Assembly: GCF_000517025.1 (NCBI RefSeq) | Contig: NZ_KI912094.1 | Coordinates: 364,707 to 428,706 of the forward strand | DNA length: 64,000 nt | From: Halonatronum saccharophilum DSM 13868 | GTDB lineage: Bacteria > Bacillota > Halanaerobiia > Halobacteroidales > Halobacteroidaceae | Direction: 5' to 3' | In this document: piece after piece, positions 10,869-19,669 of the stretch | Position numbering within the stretch: the first letter of the stretch is position 1 | Layout: the number at the start of each line of letters is the position of its first letter | Notes under the pieces: model-generated | Told to the model about the DNA's origin: nothing | Database searches by the model: none | Seen by the model: the letters and a program-made list of their open reading frames with translations, nothing else | Program-made: the position numbers and the translations under genes

Positions 10869-12983
10869 CTATATTTTTTTCAGTTTAACATACTCCAACG
10901 CTAACTCTTTAACACCCTTCTCAGGGAAGGCTACTGTCACCTTCTCTAAGCCATCACTTTTATCAAAGGAAATGACTGTTCCTTGGCCCCAGCTTTGGTG
11001 AATAACTCTATCACCTAAACCAAAATCATAGCCTTTCTTCTCAACTACCTCTTCTACCTTTATCTCCTCATCTCCTCTAAAAAGATCCTCTGGAATCTCT
11101 GCCAGAAAGCGCGAAGGTCGATTATATTGTACTGAACCATAAACCTTGCGATAGGTAGCGTGAGTTAAGTATAACCTTTCTTGGGCTCGAGTTATACCTA
11201 CATAACATAGCCTTCTCTCTTCAGCAATATCCTCTTGTGATTCTAAGGATCTAATATGTGGGAATAACTCTTCCTCCATTCCTACTAAAAAGACAACAGG
11301 AAATTCAAGCCCTTTGGCACTATGTAAGGTCATTAGCAAAATGGCATCTGCCTGCTCATCTAATTTATCTATATCAGAGGTTAAAGCAACATCCTCTAAG
11401 TATTCTTCTAAACTAGCTTCGACTTCACCACTAATAAATTCCTCCATAGAAGCTAATAACTCTTTAATATTTTCTAACCTAGTTTGAGCTTCAATTGTAT
11501 TCTCTAGCTCTAATTGTTTCTTATAACCACTTCTTTTAAGTACTTCTTCAGTTAAGGATAAAACATCATTCTCTTTAGCTACTCCCTTTAATTCCTCTAT
11601 TAGTTCACCAAAGCCTCTAACCTTATTAGCAAAACGACTACTTATAGTTGATATCTGATCAACTATATAGATAGCATCTAATAAATTAATTCCTTCCTCT
11701 TGAGCAAAATCCTTTAACCTCCCAACCGTCGTTGACCCAATCCCTCTTTTAGGAACATTGATAATTCTCTCTAGGCTCAACTGATCTTCTGGATTATAAA
11801 TAACCCTTAAATAAGCTAAGATGTCTTTGATCTCTTTTCGATCATAAAACTTAAGGCCACCAACTATCTTATAAGGAATTCTCTCTTTCATCAAGGTTGC
11901 CTCTAAAACACGGGATTGGGCATTAGTTCTATAAAGGATACTAAAATCAGAGAACTTATAACCTTCCTCTTCTTTAAGCTCTTTGATTTGGCTGCATAAA
12001 TACTTGGCTTCATCACTACCACTAGAAGCCTTATATAAAGTTAAAGGATGACCTTTATCATTATCAGTCCATAGCCTCTTCTCTTTACGGTCTAAATTAT
12101 TAGAAACTACATTAAATGCTGCATCTAAAATCACCTTAGTAGAACGATAATTCTGCTCTAACTTAATCACCTTAGTATCGGGATAATCTTGCTCAAAGCT
12201 TAGGATATTAGTAATATCTGCACCTCTAAATCCATAAATCCCTTGATCATCATCGCCAACTACACAGATATTTCTATATTTTTGGGCCAACAAAGAGACC
12301 AATCTATATTGGGCATAGTTAACATCCTGATACTCATCTACCATAATATATTTAAATCTCTCTTGGTAATGATCTAAAACTAATGGGTATTCTTCAAAAA
12401 GTTCTACCGTCTTCATAATCAGATCATCAAAATCTAAGGCATTGTTGGCCCTTAATCGTTTCTGATATTCCCTATATACCCCTGCAACGGTACTTTCAAA
12501 GTAATTATTCTCTTCATAATCTTGGGCAGAGATAAGTTGATTTTTAGCACTGCTTATACTCCCCAATATAGCTCTAGGATTAAACTTCTTAGGATCTATA
12601 TCTAAATCCTTTAAGATATTCTTAATTAAAGTTCTTTGGTCTGCAGTATCAAATATAACAAAGTTAGATTCATAACCCACCTTTTTAATCTCTCTTCTTA
12701 ATATCCTAACACAGATTGAATGGAAGGTACTAATCCACATTCCTTTACTATCTTTATCTACTAGTTTTTCTACTCTCTCCTTCATCTCATTAGCAGCCTT
12801 ATTAGTAAAAGTTACAGCTAAAATATTTACTGGAGATACACCATATTCATAGATTAAATTTGCCACCCTATAGGTCAAAACTCTAGTCTTTCCGCTTCCA
12901 GCCCCTGCTAAAATTAGCAAAGGACCTATATTATGTATTGCTGCTTCTTGTTGCTTATCATTTAAATCAGATAATATATCCAT
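10869..12983 (-). CDS. pcrA: ATP-dependent DNA helicase PcrA (UvrD family)
   Basis: A superfamily-1A helicase that unwinds DNA 3'-5' in repair and in removal of RecA and stalled polymerases. Walker A is AGAGSGKT (residues 26-33). Further motifs are TFTNKAANEMKERV (Ia), VDEYQDVNYAQYRLV (II), VGDDDQGIYGFRGAD (III), LEQNYRST (IV) and TLHSAKGLEFPVVF (V), then YVGITRAQ (VI). The 704 residues are close to the usual PcrA length, and the C-terminal Tudor-like tail (GDRVIHQSWGQGTV) that contacts RNA polymerase is present. Divergent from the redoxin-like gene. Confidence 0.96.
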   Translation of the reverse strand: MDILSDLNDKQQEAAIHNIGPLLILAGAGSGKTRVLTYRVANLIYEYGVSPVNILAVTFTNKAANEMKERVEKLVDKDSKGMWISTFHSICVRILRREIKKVGYESNFVIFDTADQRTLIKNILKDLDIDPKKFNPRAILGSISSAKNQLISAQDYEENNYFESTVAGVYREYQKRLRANNALDFDDLIMKTVELFEEYPLVLDHYQERFKYIMVDEYQDVNYAQYRLVSLLAQKYRNICVVGDDDQGIYGFRGADITNILSFEQDYPDTKVIKLEQNYRSTKVILDAAFNVVSNNLDRKEKRLWTDNDKGHPLTLYKASSGSDEAKYLCSQIKELKEEEGYKFSDFSILYRTNAQSRVLEATLMKERIPYKIVGGLKFYDRKEIKDILAYLRVIYNPEDQLSLERIINVPKRGIGSTTVGRLKDFAQEEGINLLDAIYIVDQISTISSRFANKVRGFGELIEELKGVAKENDVLSLTEEVLKRSGYKKQLELENTIEAQTRLENIKELLASMEEFISGEVEASLEEYLEDVALTSDIDKLDEQADAILLMTLHSAKGLEFPVVFLVGMEEELFPHIRSLESQEDIAEERRLCYVGITRAQERLYLTHATYRKVYGSVQYNRPSRFLAEIPEDLFRGDEEIKVEEVVEKKGYDFGLGDRVIHQSWGQGTVISFDKSDGLEKVTVAFPEKGVKELALEYVKLKKI

Positions 12984-13108
12984 AGTATCCCCCTTATTGA
13001 CGGATAGGTTTTATTTGTATATTATATATTAAAATTATCTTCTTGTCTAATTCATAGGTCATATTAAAGGATAGAAAATCATACCTTTTAAGAGAAGGAG
13101 GTTTGTAA

Positions 13109-13624
13109 ATGAAAAAACTTATTATCATCTTCATAATATTTATTTTGATAATATCTTTTTTAATCGGAGGAACCATATACCTTATTATCAACAGAAGACC
13201 TAAAACTGATACTGAAGAAAAAGTCTATTTACCAGAGGTAGTTATACACGATATAAAGGAGAATCAATTTAAGATAAATAAGATAGAAAAGGATTCAATC
13301 TTAGTGTTCTGGCTTCCTCAATCTAAAAGCTCCAAATTACAATTAAAAGCTTTAAATAATATCTATCAAGATCACAAAGAAAATATTGATATTTTAGCAA
13401 TTGCTATTGGTAATATAGATCATAATCAACTAAGTGATATCAAAGAAAAATATAAATTAGATTTCCCCTTATTAATCGACTTAAAGGTTGAATTAACAGA
13501 AAAAATGCAGATAAGTACAATTCCAACTTTAGTCTTCTATAAACCCTATGGAGAACCTACAATTAAATATGGTCTAATAAATGAGTTAAAACTAGAGAAA
13601 TTAATCAATACTTATCTAAAATAA
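13109..13624 (+). CDS. Membrane-anchored thioredoxin-fold protein lacking CxxC
   Basis: The 171 residues start with one membrane segment (about residues 3-27), after which the rest would face the cell exterior or periplasm. The layout is that of TlpA/ResA-type redoxins: LPEVVIHDI, then the strand ILVFWLP and the cis-Pro loop STIPTLVFY (P139). Where the catalytic CxxC should follow FW there is QSKSSK, and the protein has no cysteine at all, so it cannot do dithiol exchange. It may be a chaperone-like or cytochrome-maturation-like relative; the function is unknown. An AGGAGGT site precedes the ATG. The TAA lies inside a long inverted repeat. Confidence 0.8.
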   Translation: MKKLIIIFIIFILIISFLIGGTIYLIINRRPKTDTEEKVYLPEVVIHDIKENQFKINKIEKDSILVFWLPQSKSSKLQLKALNNIYQDHKENIDILAIAIGNIDHNQLSDIKEKYKLDFPLLIDLKVELTEKMQISTIPTLVFYKPYGEPTIKYGLINELKLEKLINTYLK

Positions 13625-13672
13625 CTAATAGCAGTAAGTTGGCTTGTCCAACTTACTGCTATTAGTTATTTT
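13618..13672. terminator. Long hairpin between convergent genes
   Basis: Perfect 25-bp arms (13618-13642 and 13648-13672) flank a CTTGT loop. A/T runs at the base suit termination on both strands, for the redoxin-like gene and for the first abrB. The arm length is greater than termination needs. Confidence 0.8.
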
Positions 13673-13683
13673 AGAACGTTAAT

Positions 13684-13938
13684 TTATGCACCTTTAAGTT
13701 CTTCTGCCATCTCTTCTAAACATCCAGAACAAATAATCTTTCCTTTAAAATCAACTGTATCTCCTGCTTCGCCACAGAAAGTACAAGCTGGCTCATATTT
13801 TTTAAAAATAACCTTATCATTATCTACATAAATTTCCAATGGATCTTTAGTGTCAATGTTTAAAGTTCTCCTTAATTCGATTGGAATTACCATTCTCCCT
13901 AAATTATCTACCTTTCTTACAATACCTGTTGATTTCAT
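13684..13938 (-). CDS. AbrB-family transition-state regulator, paralogue 1
   Basis: An 84-residue DNA-binding protein. Residues 1-50 are almost a standard AbrB swapped-hairpin domain (STGIVRKVDNLGRMVIPIEL, then RRTLNI, LEIYVD). The C-terminal half is not the B. subtilis multimerisation domain but a small zinc-ribbon-like segment with C52/C55 (CTFCG) and C70/C73 (CSGC). AbrB proteins repress stationary-phase and sporulation genes during growth. It is the most divergent of three tandem copies. No clear sigma-A promoter or Spo0A box is seen upstream, but TGATAGTCTATCA at 13970-13982 is a small palindrome that could be an operator. Confidence 0.9.
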   Translation of the reverse strand: MKSTGIVRKVDNLGRMVIPIELRRTLNIDTKDPLEIYVDNDKVIFKKYEPACTFCGEAGDTVDFKGKIICSGCLEEMAEELKGA

Positions 13939-14136
13939 TTCTATTATCCCCCTTTAGGATATTATTTTATGATAGTCTATCACGATTTTAGAATTTTAAA
14001 ATGTGATTCTTAATTCGTTGATAACTTGCTTATACCTTATCGAGGGGGATCTTCTTATTACTAAAACTAAAAAGCCCCCATTTAACCACATCATTACAAA
14101 ATTTGTATTTTGAATTAAGTATAATGATCAAACTAA

Positions 14137-14385
14137 CTAACCAACCATCTCACCTAGACATTCTTCACAGATAACCTTGCCCTTAAATTCAGTTACATCT
14201 CCAGCGTTACCGCAGAAGATACAAGCCGGCTCATATTTTTTAAATATAATTTTATCACTATCTACATAAATCTCTAACGGATCTTTGATATCAATCCCTA
14301 ACGTCCTTCTTAATTCGATAGGAATTACAATCCTACCTAAATTATCCACTTTTCTTACAATACCTGTTGATTTCATATATTTCAC
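14137..14385 (-). CDS. AbrB-family transition-state regulator, paralogue 2
   Basis: An AbrB N-terminal domain (MKSTGIVRKVDNLGRIVIP) plus a four-cysteine C-terminus (CIFCGNAGDVTEFKGKVICE, then ECLG). The initiator is M1 or M4; MKSTG at 14376 aligns with the paralogues and is favoured. Its own promoter with a Spo0A box lies immediately upstream (14404-14462), so it is transcribed separately from the third copy. It very probably represses growth-phase genes and is itself shut off by Spo0A~P at sporulation onset. Confidence 0.92.
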   Translation of the reverse strand: MKYMKSTGIVRKVDNLGRIVIPIELRRTLGIDIKDPLEIYVDSDKIIFKKYEPACIFCGNAGDVTEFKGKVICEECLGEMVG

Positions 14386-14403
14386 TCCTCCTTTTTTATT
14401 TTA

Positions 14404-14462
14404 TAAGACACGCTTCGACATTTCTTTGGATAAATTATATCAGTTAGTCCAACTTATGTCAA
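14404..14462 (-). promoter_or_regulatory. abrB-2 promoter with tandem Spo0A boxes
   Basis: On the minus strand TTGACA (14462-14457) and TATAAT (14439-14434) are 17 bases apart, a consensus sigma-A promoter. Just downstream lie a perfect 0A box TGTCGAA (14420-14414) and, 10 bp further on, TGTCTTA (14410-14404). This places two boxes over the initial transcribed region, as at B. subtilis abrB, which Spo0A~P represses. Confidence 0.8.
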
Positions 14463-14538
14463 GATATTTTTTCCAAGAATTTTTTTGCACTAATTACTTA
14501 TAAATGCTAATAAGTTTTTACTTATGAAATGACTTGTA

Positions 14539-14778
14539 TTAGTTAGCTATTTCATCCAAACATTCTAAACAAACTATCTTTCCTTTAAACTCTGTTACAT
14601 CCCCAGCATTATTGCAGAAAGTACAAGCTGGTTCATACTTTTTAAAGATAACTTTATTAGCGTCTACATAAATTTCCAATGGATCTTTTATATCAATCCC
14701 CAAAGTTCTTCTTAACTCGATCGGAATTACAATCCTACCTAAGTTATCCACTTTCCTTACAATACCTGTTGATTTCAT
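14539..14778 (-). CDS. AbrB-family transition-state regulator, paralogue 3
   Basis: Same architecture as the other two: AbrB swapped-hairpin DNA-binding domain, then a C-terminal CTFCNNAG ... CLEC zinc-ribbon-like part, about 79 residues. The start at ATG 14778 is chosen over the upstream GTG 14814 because AAAGAGGTG is well spaced from it and the product then aligns with its paralogues. It has its own promoter and tandem Spo0A boxes. The three copies probably arose by tandem duplication, and copies 2 and 3 also share their upstream region. Confidence 0.92.
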   Translation of the reverse strand: MKSTGIVRKVDNLGRIVIPIELRRTLGIDIKDPLEIYVDANKVIFKKYEPACTFCNNAGDVTEFKGKIVCLECLDEIAN

Positions 14779-14806
14779 AAAATATTGCACCTCTTTCTTT
14801 TGTTTT

Positions 14807-14868
14807 TTAGACACTTTTCGACATTTTTCTTACATATGAATTATATCAATTATTCCAACTTGTGTCAA
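14807..14868 (-). promoter_or_regulatory. abrB-3 promoter with tandem Spo0A boxes
   Basis: On the minus strand TTGACA (14868-14863) and TATAAT (14845-14840) have a 17-base spacer. A perfect 0A box TGTCGAA lies at 14823-14817 and a one-mismatch box TGTCTAA at 14813-14807, 10 bp apart. The layout is nearly identical to the abrB-2 promoter. Confidence 0.85.
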
Positions 14869-14998
14869 TACTTTTCCCATAAATTTAAAAATTGTTAAAA
14901 TTCACTTCTTAAATAATAAAAAATAACTTTATAAATATTATATATAATAATATATCGCATTAAATGTTAAATAACAAAAAATTACTAACTATATAAAA

Positions 14999-15033
14999 AA
15001 AGAAAGTTTAAGGAATTCCCTTAAACTTTCTTT
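14999..15033 (-). terminator. Terminator overlapping the FAD dehydrogenase stop codon
   Basis: Arms AAAGAAAGTTTAAGG / CCTTAAACTTTCTTT surround a 5-base loop and are followed on the minus strand by a run of T. The last codons and the stop of the upstream gene (15021) form part of the stem. Confidence 0.8.
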
Positions 15034-16400
15034 AATATATCTTGGGCTATTACAATACCTGATGATGATGCTTGCATTAAACCGCGAGTTATTCCTGCTC
15101 CATCACCGGCTGTATAAAGATTTTCAATTTTAGTTTCTAAGCTGTTATTAACCTCTAAACGCGAAGAATAAAATTTAACCTCTACACCATATAAAAGGGT
15201 ATCTCTAGAATAAACACCTGGAGCTAACCTATCTAAAGCTTGTAACATTTCATCTATAGCCTTTAAATGGCGATAAGGAAGAACTAAACTCAAATCACCA
15301 GGAGTAGCATCCTTTAATGTAGGATCCACCAAACCTCTCTTAATCCTTTCAGGAGTCGACCTTCTTCCATTTAAAAAGTCACCTAGTCTTTGTACTATAA
15401 CCCCTCCACCTAAAAGGTTAGCTAATTTAGCAATATCCTTACCATAAGTAATTGGTTCTTTAAAAGGTTCAGTAAAGGTCTTACTTACCAAAAGGGCAAA
15501 ATTAGTATTCTTACTCTTTCTAGTAGCATGACTATGACCATTTACTGTAATCAAACCATTATTATTTTCATTCACAACTTCACCATTAGGACACATACAG
15601 AAGGTTCTTACCTTATCATCAAAGGTAGGTGAATGATAAATAAACTTTGATTCATATAAGATATCAGTAAGATCATTCATTACAGCAGCTGGTAATTCAA
15701 CTCTTACACCTATGTCTACTGGGTTAATCGTCTTATTTACTTCTAATCTTTGTGCTTCATTACTAAGCCATTCTGCATTCTCTCGACCTGGTGCTACTAC
15801 AAGAACTTCACTTTTGATATCTTCACCTTTACTAGTTCTTACTCCAATTGCCTTATTTTCTTTAGTTAATATTTCTTCTACCTTGACTCCTATCCTAACC
15901 TCAACACCTTGTTCTATTAAATATTCTTTCATATTAGCCAATACTTCTTTGCTATGTCCAGTTCCTAAATGTCTAATCTTAGATGGAATGAATTTTAATC
16001 CCGCTTTAATTGCATCATCATATATCTCATTAATAGTCTCTTCATCTGGGCCAAAGACCCTTTCAGGAGCTCCAAACTTCTTATAAACTTTGTCAGCATA
16101 TGATATTAGTTTAGCCAACTTCTCTTTACCTATATAATCATCTAAATTACCACCAATCTCATTTGATAAGGTTAACTTACCATCACTATAGGCTCCAGCG
16201 CCTCCCCATCCACATACAATTGAACAATTCTTACATTTAACACAATTTATATCCTTAGACTTCATAGGACAATCTCTCTTATATATATCCCTACCCTTTT
16301 CTAAAATCAAAATCTTTAAAGACGAATTTTCTATCAACTCCAAAGCAGTAAAGATACCTGCCGGCCCTGCACCTACAATTACTACATCATACAAACTCAT
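15021..16400 (-). CDS. FAD-dependent dehydrogenase (COG2509-like)
   Basis: A 459-residue flavoprotein of unknown substrate. An N-terminal dinucleotide-binding motif (VVIVGAGPAGIFTALEL) is followed by a cysteine-rich insert C44, C53, C56, C59, C63 (CVKCKNCSIVCGWGG) and the AYSDGKLTLS segment typical of this uncharacterised oxidoreductase family. The C-terminus has the second FAD contact, YTAGDGAGITRGLMQASSSG. Family members are annotated only as dehydrogenases, and the cysteine group could hold an iron-sulfur centre; both points are family knowledge or inference. It has its own sigma-A promoter and a terminator that overlaps its stop. Confidence 0.85.
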   Translation of the reverse strand: MSLYDVVIVGAGPAGIFTALELIENSSLKILILEKGRDIYKRDCPMKSKDINCVKCKNCSIVCGWGGAGAYSDGKLTLSNEIGGNLDDYIGKEKLAKLISYADKVYKKFGAPERVFGPDEETINEIYDDAIKAGLKFIPSKIRHLGTGHSKEVLANMKEYLIEQGVEVRIGVKVEEILTKENKAIGVRTSKGEDIKSEVLVVAPGRENAEWLSNEAQRLEVNKTINPVDIGVRVELPAAVMNDLTDILYESKFIYHSPTFDDKVRTFCMCPNGEVVNENNNGLITVNGHSHATRKSKNTNFALLVSKTFTEPFKEPITYGKDIAKLANLLGGGVIVQRLGDFLNGRRSTPERIKRGLVDPTLKDATPGDLSLVLPYRHLKAIDEMLQALDRLAPGVYSRDTLLYGVEVKFYSSRLEVNNSLETKIENLYTAGDGAGITRGLMQASSSGIVIAQDILKKV

Positions 16401-16455
16401 TAAACCACCCCTTAAAAAATGATAACGTTCGCATTATTTCTGAACAACACTACTT

Positions 16456-16484
16456 ATAATACCATATTTTTCGGGATTAGTCAA
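16456..16484 (-). promoter_or_regulatory. Sigma-A promoter of the FAD dehydrogenase
   Basis: On the minus strand TTGACT (16484-16479) and TATTAT (16461-16456) are 17 bases apart. AATGCGAACGTTA just downstream (about 16422-16435) resembles a PurR box (CGAAC core), but a properly spaced partner was not found, so only the promoter is claimed. Confidence 0.6.
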
Positions 16485-16529
16485 ACAAAGGCTAATTTTA
16501 TTAGCTTAATTCTTTTTGAATGTTCGTAT

Positions 16530-17192
16530 TTATCGGAATGGAGATGCTAACAAAGCCATCTTTATTAATTGGGCTAGGTAAATATAAAATAAAGCAACTA
16601 ATAAAAAAACTCCATAATTAGGTAACATCCCACCTATGACCAAGAAATCATAAATACCATGAAGTAAAATTACCTGGATCAAACCTATATAAATTAAATT
16701 TGGCTTACCTTCGCATTTAGCTCTACCTAAATAATATCCCATTATTCCAGAGAAAGACGCATGAATCAAACTAGTTATTATAGCCCTAATCAATCCAACT
16801 TGATAACCAAAGACGTAAGCATACAATAAATTTTCAAATGCTGCAAAACCTAATCCAGCTGCTATTGAATATACTATTCCATCCATAACCTCATTGAATT
16901 CAGAAGAATTATATATTGTATATCTGATAACAGCAAACTTTCCAAACTCTTCTACCAAACCAATAACTCCAATTGTTAAAAGTAATAATACCATTAAATT
17001 CGGTGGTTGCGAGATCAAAGGAGCAAAAGGCATTTCAATTATTCCTACAGGGATAACAACCAAAGCACCATAAAAGAAAGCTAGCAGCACCAGCCTCTTT
17101 GGTTCAGGCTCATACTTATCCTTTCTATAAAAAAAATAAACCCATAATAAGCCTGGCAGAAAAGAGATTAATAATAACCAGAATAATCGCAT
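16530..17192 (-). CDS. PrsW-family intramembrane metalloprotease
   Basis: A 220-residue polytopic membrane protein. It keeps the PrsW/CPBP-type conserved sites: E81-E82 with K85 (EEFGK), F119-E120-N121 (FEN), H144 in LIHASFSG, and H178 with D182 (HGIYDF). In B. subtilis PrsW performs site-1 cleavage of an anti-sigma factor in the envelope-stress response; here the substrate is unknown and no sigma/anti-sigma pair is nearby. About seven or eight hydrophobic segments are present. It is followed by the FAD dehydrogenase gene on the same strand, which has its own promoter, and is preceded by the terminator at 17354. Confidence 0.85.
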   Translation of the reverse strand: MRLFWLLLISFLPGLLWVYFFYRKDKYEPEPKRLVLLAFFYGALVVIPVGIIEMPFAPLISQPPNLMVLLLLTIGVIGLVEEFGKFAVIRYTIYNSSEFNEVMDGIVYSIAAGLGFAAFENLLYAYVFGYQVGLIRAIITSLIHASFSGIMGYYLGRAKCEGKPNLIYIGLIQVILLHGIYDFLVIGGMLPNYGVFLLVALFYIYLAQLIKMALLASPFR

Positions 17193-17353
17193 CGCTTTCC
17201 TCCTAAATAACCTTTTTAATTATTATATCTGTAACTTGGATATCTTATTCCTTATATATAATATCTAAAATCTAAATTAATAAACAATAAATTTGACTAT
17301 CAGTAGTCAACTAAAAATCAAAACCCTAAACTTATTAAAAGTATAAAAAATAT

Positions 17354-17391
17354 AAAAAGTACCGGCACTTAATTAAGTGCCGATACTTTTT
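17354..17391 (-). terminator. Intrinsic terminator after the tail-anchored protein gene
   Basis: Arms of 19 bp with one mismatch (AAAAAGTACCGGCACTTAA / TTAAGTGCCGATACTTTTT) form a strong hairpin ending in a T-run on either strand. It ends the 17391-18377 transcript. Confidence 0.85.
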
Positions 17392-18377
17392 TAAAACAAC
17401 ATCCCTATAATTACTACTAATAAAGTAAGAAGAACTAAGAAAGCAGAAAATATTATAACTATACCTTTATCAATATTCTTATTAGCCATTTCTTTATTCT
17501 CTGTTTTATTTCTATTCTCTACTAAAACTTTAAGCTCAGGATCTAAAACTAAATTCCCAAAAATATTTTCTCTAAATTGCAATAAAATATTATAACGTTT
17601 TAAATCCTCATTAAATTCTATTTCTACAATATCCCCTTTGATATTACCCTCTTCATCTTCTAAAAGTTCAACTATATTCTTAATAATTCCTGTATCTTCA
17701 TTGAGCTTAACTATAACTTTATCACCTATATTTAATTTACTAGCCTTCTGCCCTTTAACAGGTGAGATAATAGGTAAACAATTAAGTTTAATATCTAAAT
17801 CAGACCCCTCTGAACTATCTTCTTCATCATCATTTATACCTTTTTTCTCACTTCCTTCTTCTTCAGGATCAGCCATTAAATCAGGATAAAAAGATCCCAT
17901 TTCTGCTCTACTAAAAAATTTACTACAGATATCAACATCAGTCTGTTCTTGGAGTAAATTTGCTAGCTTTTCCTCGATAATCTCTTCAACCTCATTTTTC
18001 TTGGAATTGCAAAGAAGAGAGAATATTTCTTTAGATTTTTCTCCGCTAAGTTCCTCTTTTAACCCATTAATTAAATTAGTTCTTTGGTAATCACCTTCTT
18101 TAGTAATTGTTAATAAAGCCTCATCAAAATCTTCATTATTATTAAAAGATAATTCTAATTTAGAAATGGCCTCATTTCCTCCTAAAACCAATTCCACCTT
18201 TAAGACCTTTTCCTTATCTTCTTCTAAAAGAAAAGAAAATAGGCCATAGTTCTTAACTCTACTACCATAAGCTAACTTTCCACGAATCAATAAATACCTA
18301 TTATCTGAAACTGAAGAATTTTCTTCACTTCCTTCTTCAATTAAACCTTCTTCTAAGTGTTCTTTCTTCATCAGCAC
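17391..18377 (-). CDS. Acidic tail-anchored hypothetical protein
   Basis: The family was not recognised. The 328 residues are strongly acidic, with a low-complexity Glu/Asp/Ser stretch around 170-195 (DPEEEGSEKKG, DDEEDSSEGSD). One membrane segment lies at the extreme C-terminus (about 303-326, IVIIFSAFLVLLTLLVVIIG), so the bulk should face the cytoplasm. Before it a compact region (IGDKVIVKLNEDTGIIKN) looks like a small beta-barrel. It lies downstream of the lipoprotein and barrel genes on the same strand with a 60-base gap, so co-transcription is possible. Confidence 0.75.
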   Translation of the reverse strand: MLMKKEHLEEGLIEEGSEENSSVSDNRYLLIRGKLAYGSRVKNYGLFSFLLEEDKEKVLKVELVLGGNEAISKLELSFNNNEDFDEALLTITKEGDYQRTNLINGLKEELSGEKSKEIFSLLCNSKKNEVEEIIEEKLANLLQEQTDVDICSKFFSRAEMGSFYPDLMADPEEEGSEKKGINDDEEDSSEGSDLDIKLNCLPIISPVKGQKASKLNIGDKVIVKLNEDTGIIKNIVELLEDEEGNIKGDIVEIEFNEDLKRYNILLQFRENIFGNLVLDPELKVLVENRNKTENKEMANKNIDKGIVIIFSAFLVLLTLLVVIIGMLF

Positions 18378-18436
18378 CAGCCCTTTTAATTTTTTTGTTA
18401 AAGAATCACTTAACTTAGAATAAAATTATTCAAGAA

Positions 18437-19666
18437 TTAAAATTGTATCCTGAAGTTAAATGCCCCTTCAACACCTTCAGAATTATTAAATAACCCTTTA
18501 AGATCAGAAACACCTACATCTGCTTTAATTGGCCCTAAATAAAAGCCAAACCCTCCTGCCCATTTAGTTCTACCTTCTAATGTTGAATAATTAAAACCTG
18601 TTCTTAAAGGCAAAAACCTTAATGGAGCAATCTCAACCGCGGTAGAAAATCTATGATCATTAAGTTGCTGATAATAGTTAGTATAAGAATAATCAGCAAA
18701 TAAAGTTAACCAACTTCTTTGATCTACTTGCACTCCTAATCTATAAGTAGAAGGAAGAACCCATTCAATCTTCTCATCTCTTTGTTCATTATATACCTCT
18801 TCAAATTCTTCAAACTCACCTTCTTCATCAAATAAAGCTTTATATTCAATGTACTCAATTTTATTTGCACTTAATGAACCTATATTCATAGCACTAAATC
18901 CGATGCTATATTTGTCATTAAGTCTAGCCCGAGCACCTATATCTAAGGCTGAACCTGTTGCAAAATCGTCTTCAGTACTGCTTCTAACCTTAAATCCACC
19001 ATCTCCAGTTACAAATTCATTTGCCTTATCACCATAATTAAATTTAATGTTTCCATCGCCTTCAAAATTAAATATCATTCCTTCTAAATAATGATAGGTA
19101 AAACCTACATAAAGATCTTGTACTCCCCACTCTTCAATCAAATCTTGAGGTGCTCTTAAAGAAAGATTAAAACCAACATCACCATAAATACCGCCATAAC
19201 CTTGACTACTATCAAAACTATATTCCTTATCAATCTCGTTACCCTTTAAAATTAATTCGCCAATATCAGGGGCCAACTCCAAAATGGCCTCCCCTTTCAC
19301 ATCAGCAAATAACCCTACAGGGCCAACAATCAACTTCATTCCCGTTCTAGTATCCAAACCTACTAACCAACCATCTTCTATACCAGCTAAAAGATCATCC
19401 TTCTCCTCGTCACTAATATAGTCATTGTATAAAAGATTGTTCCATAGCCCAACTTTAGTGCCAAGCTCTAAAGTAAACCTTTCTGAACCAGCGTTAACAC
19501 CTGCTGGATTAGAGTACAAAGCATCCGCTCCAGTCAAAGTTACAAAATCATCACCAAAAGCTACATTCTTAGCCGTAGAAGCTAAAACTTCTGGGGCTAA
19601 AGCTACAAATACCGCCAATACAACAATTAAAGTTAATATTTTATCTCTTTTTAACATACCTTTCAC
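18437..19666 (-). CDS. Predicted outer-membrane beta-barrel protein
   Basis: 409 residues with a signal peptide cut after about residue 29 (LAPEVLA|S). The N-terminal motif GADALYSNPAGVNAGSERFTL resembles the start of FadL/PorV-like and DUF5723-type barrels. Alternating amphipathic strands run to the end and the last residue is phenylalanine (NFRIQF), the usual C-terminal signal for outer-membrane assembly. It starts four bases after the stop of the 656-residue lipoprotein gene, so the two are translationally linked and probably act together. Substrate unknown. Confidence 0.8.
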   Translation of the reverse strand: MKGMLKRDKILTLIVVLAVFVALAPEVLASTAKNVAFGDDFVTLTGADALYSNPAGVNAGSERFTLELGTKVGLWNNLLYNDYISDEEKDDLLAGIEDGWLVGLDTRTGMKLIVGPVGLFADVKGEAILELAPDIGELILKGNEIDKEYSFDSSQGYGGIYGDVGFNLSLRAPQDLIEEWGVQDLYVGFTYHYLEGMIFNFEGDGNIKFNYGDKANEFVTGDGGFKVRSSTEDDFATGSALDIGARARLNDKYSIGFSAMNIGSLSANKIEYIEYKALFDEEGEFEEFEEVYNEQRDEKIEWVLPSTYRLGVQVDQRSWLTLFADYSYTNYYQQLNDHRFSTAVEIAPLRFLPLRTGFNYSTLEGRTKWAGGFGFYLGPIKADVGVSDLKGLFNNSEGVEGAFNFRIQF

Positions 19667-19669
19667 CTC

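Noticed and set aside
12994-13191. 65-codon minus-strand frame upstream of pcrA
   Set aside because: It overlaps the start of the redoxin-like gene on the other strand, which has a strong ribosome site and a family fold; no support for this frame.
16421-16532. Pair of PurR boxes around the FAD dehydrogenase promoter
   Set aside because: Two CGAAC-containing words exist but are about 90 bp apart, far from the usual spacing, and the gene is not a known purine gene.
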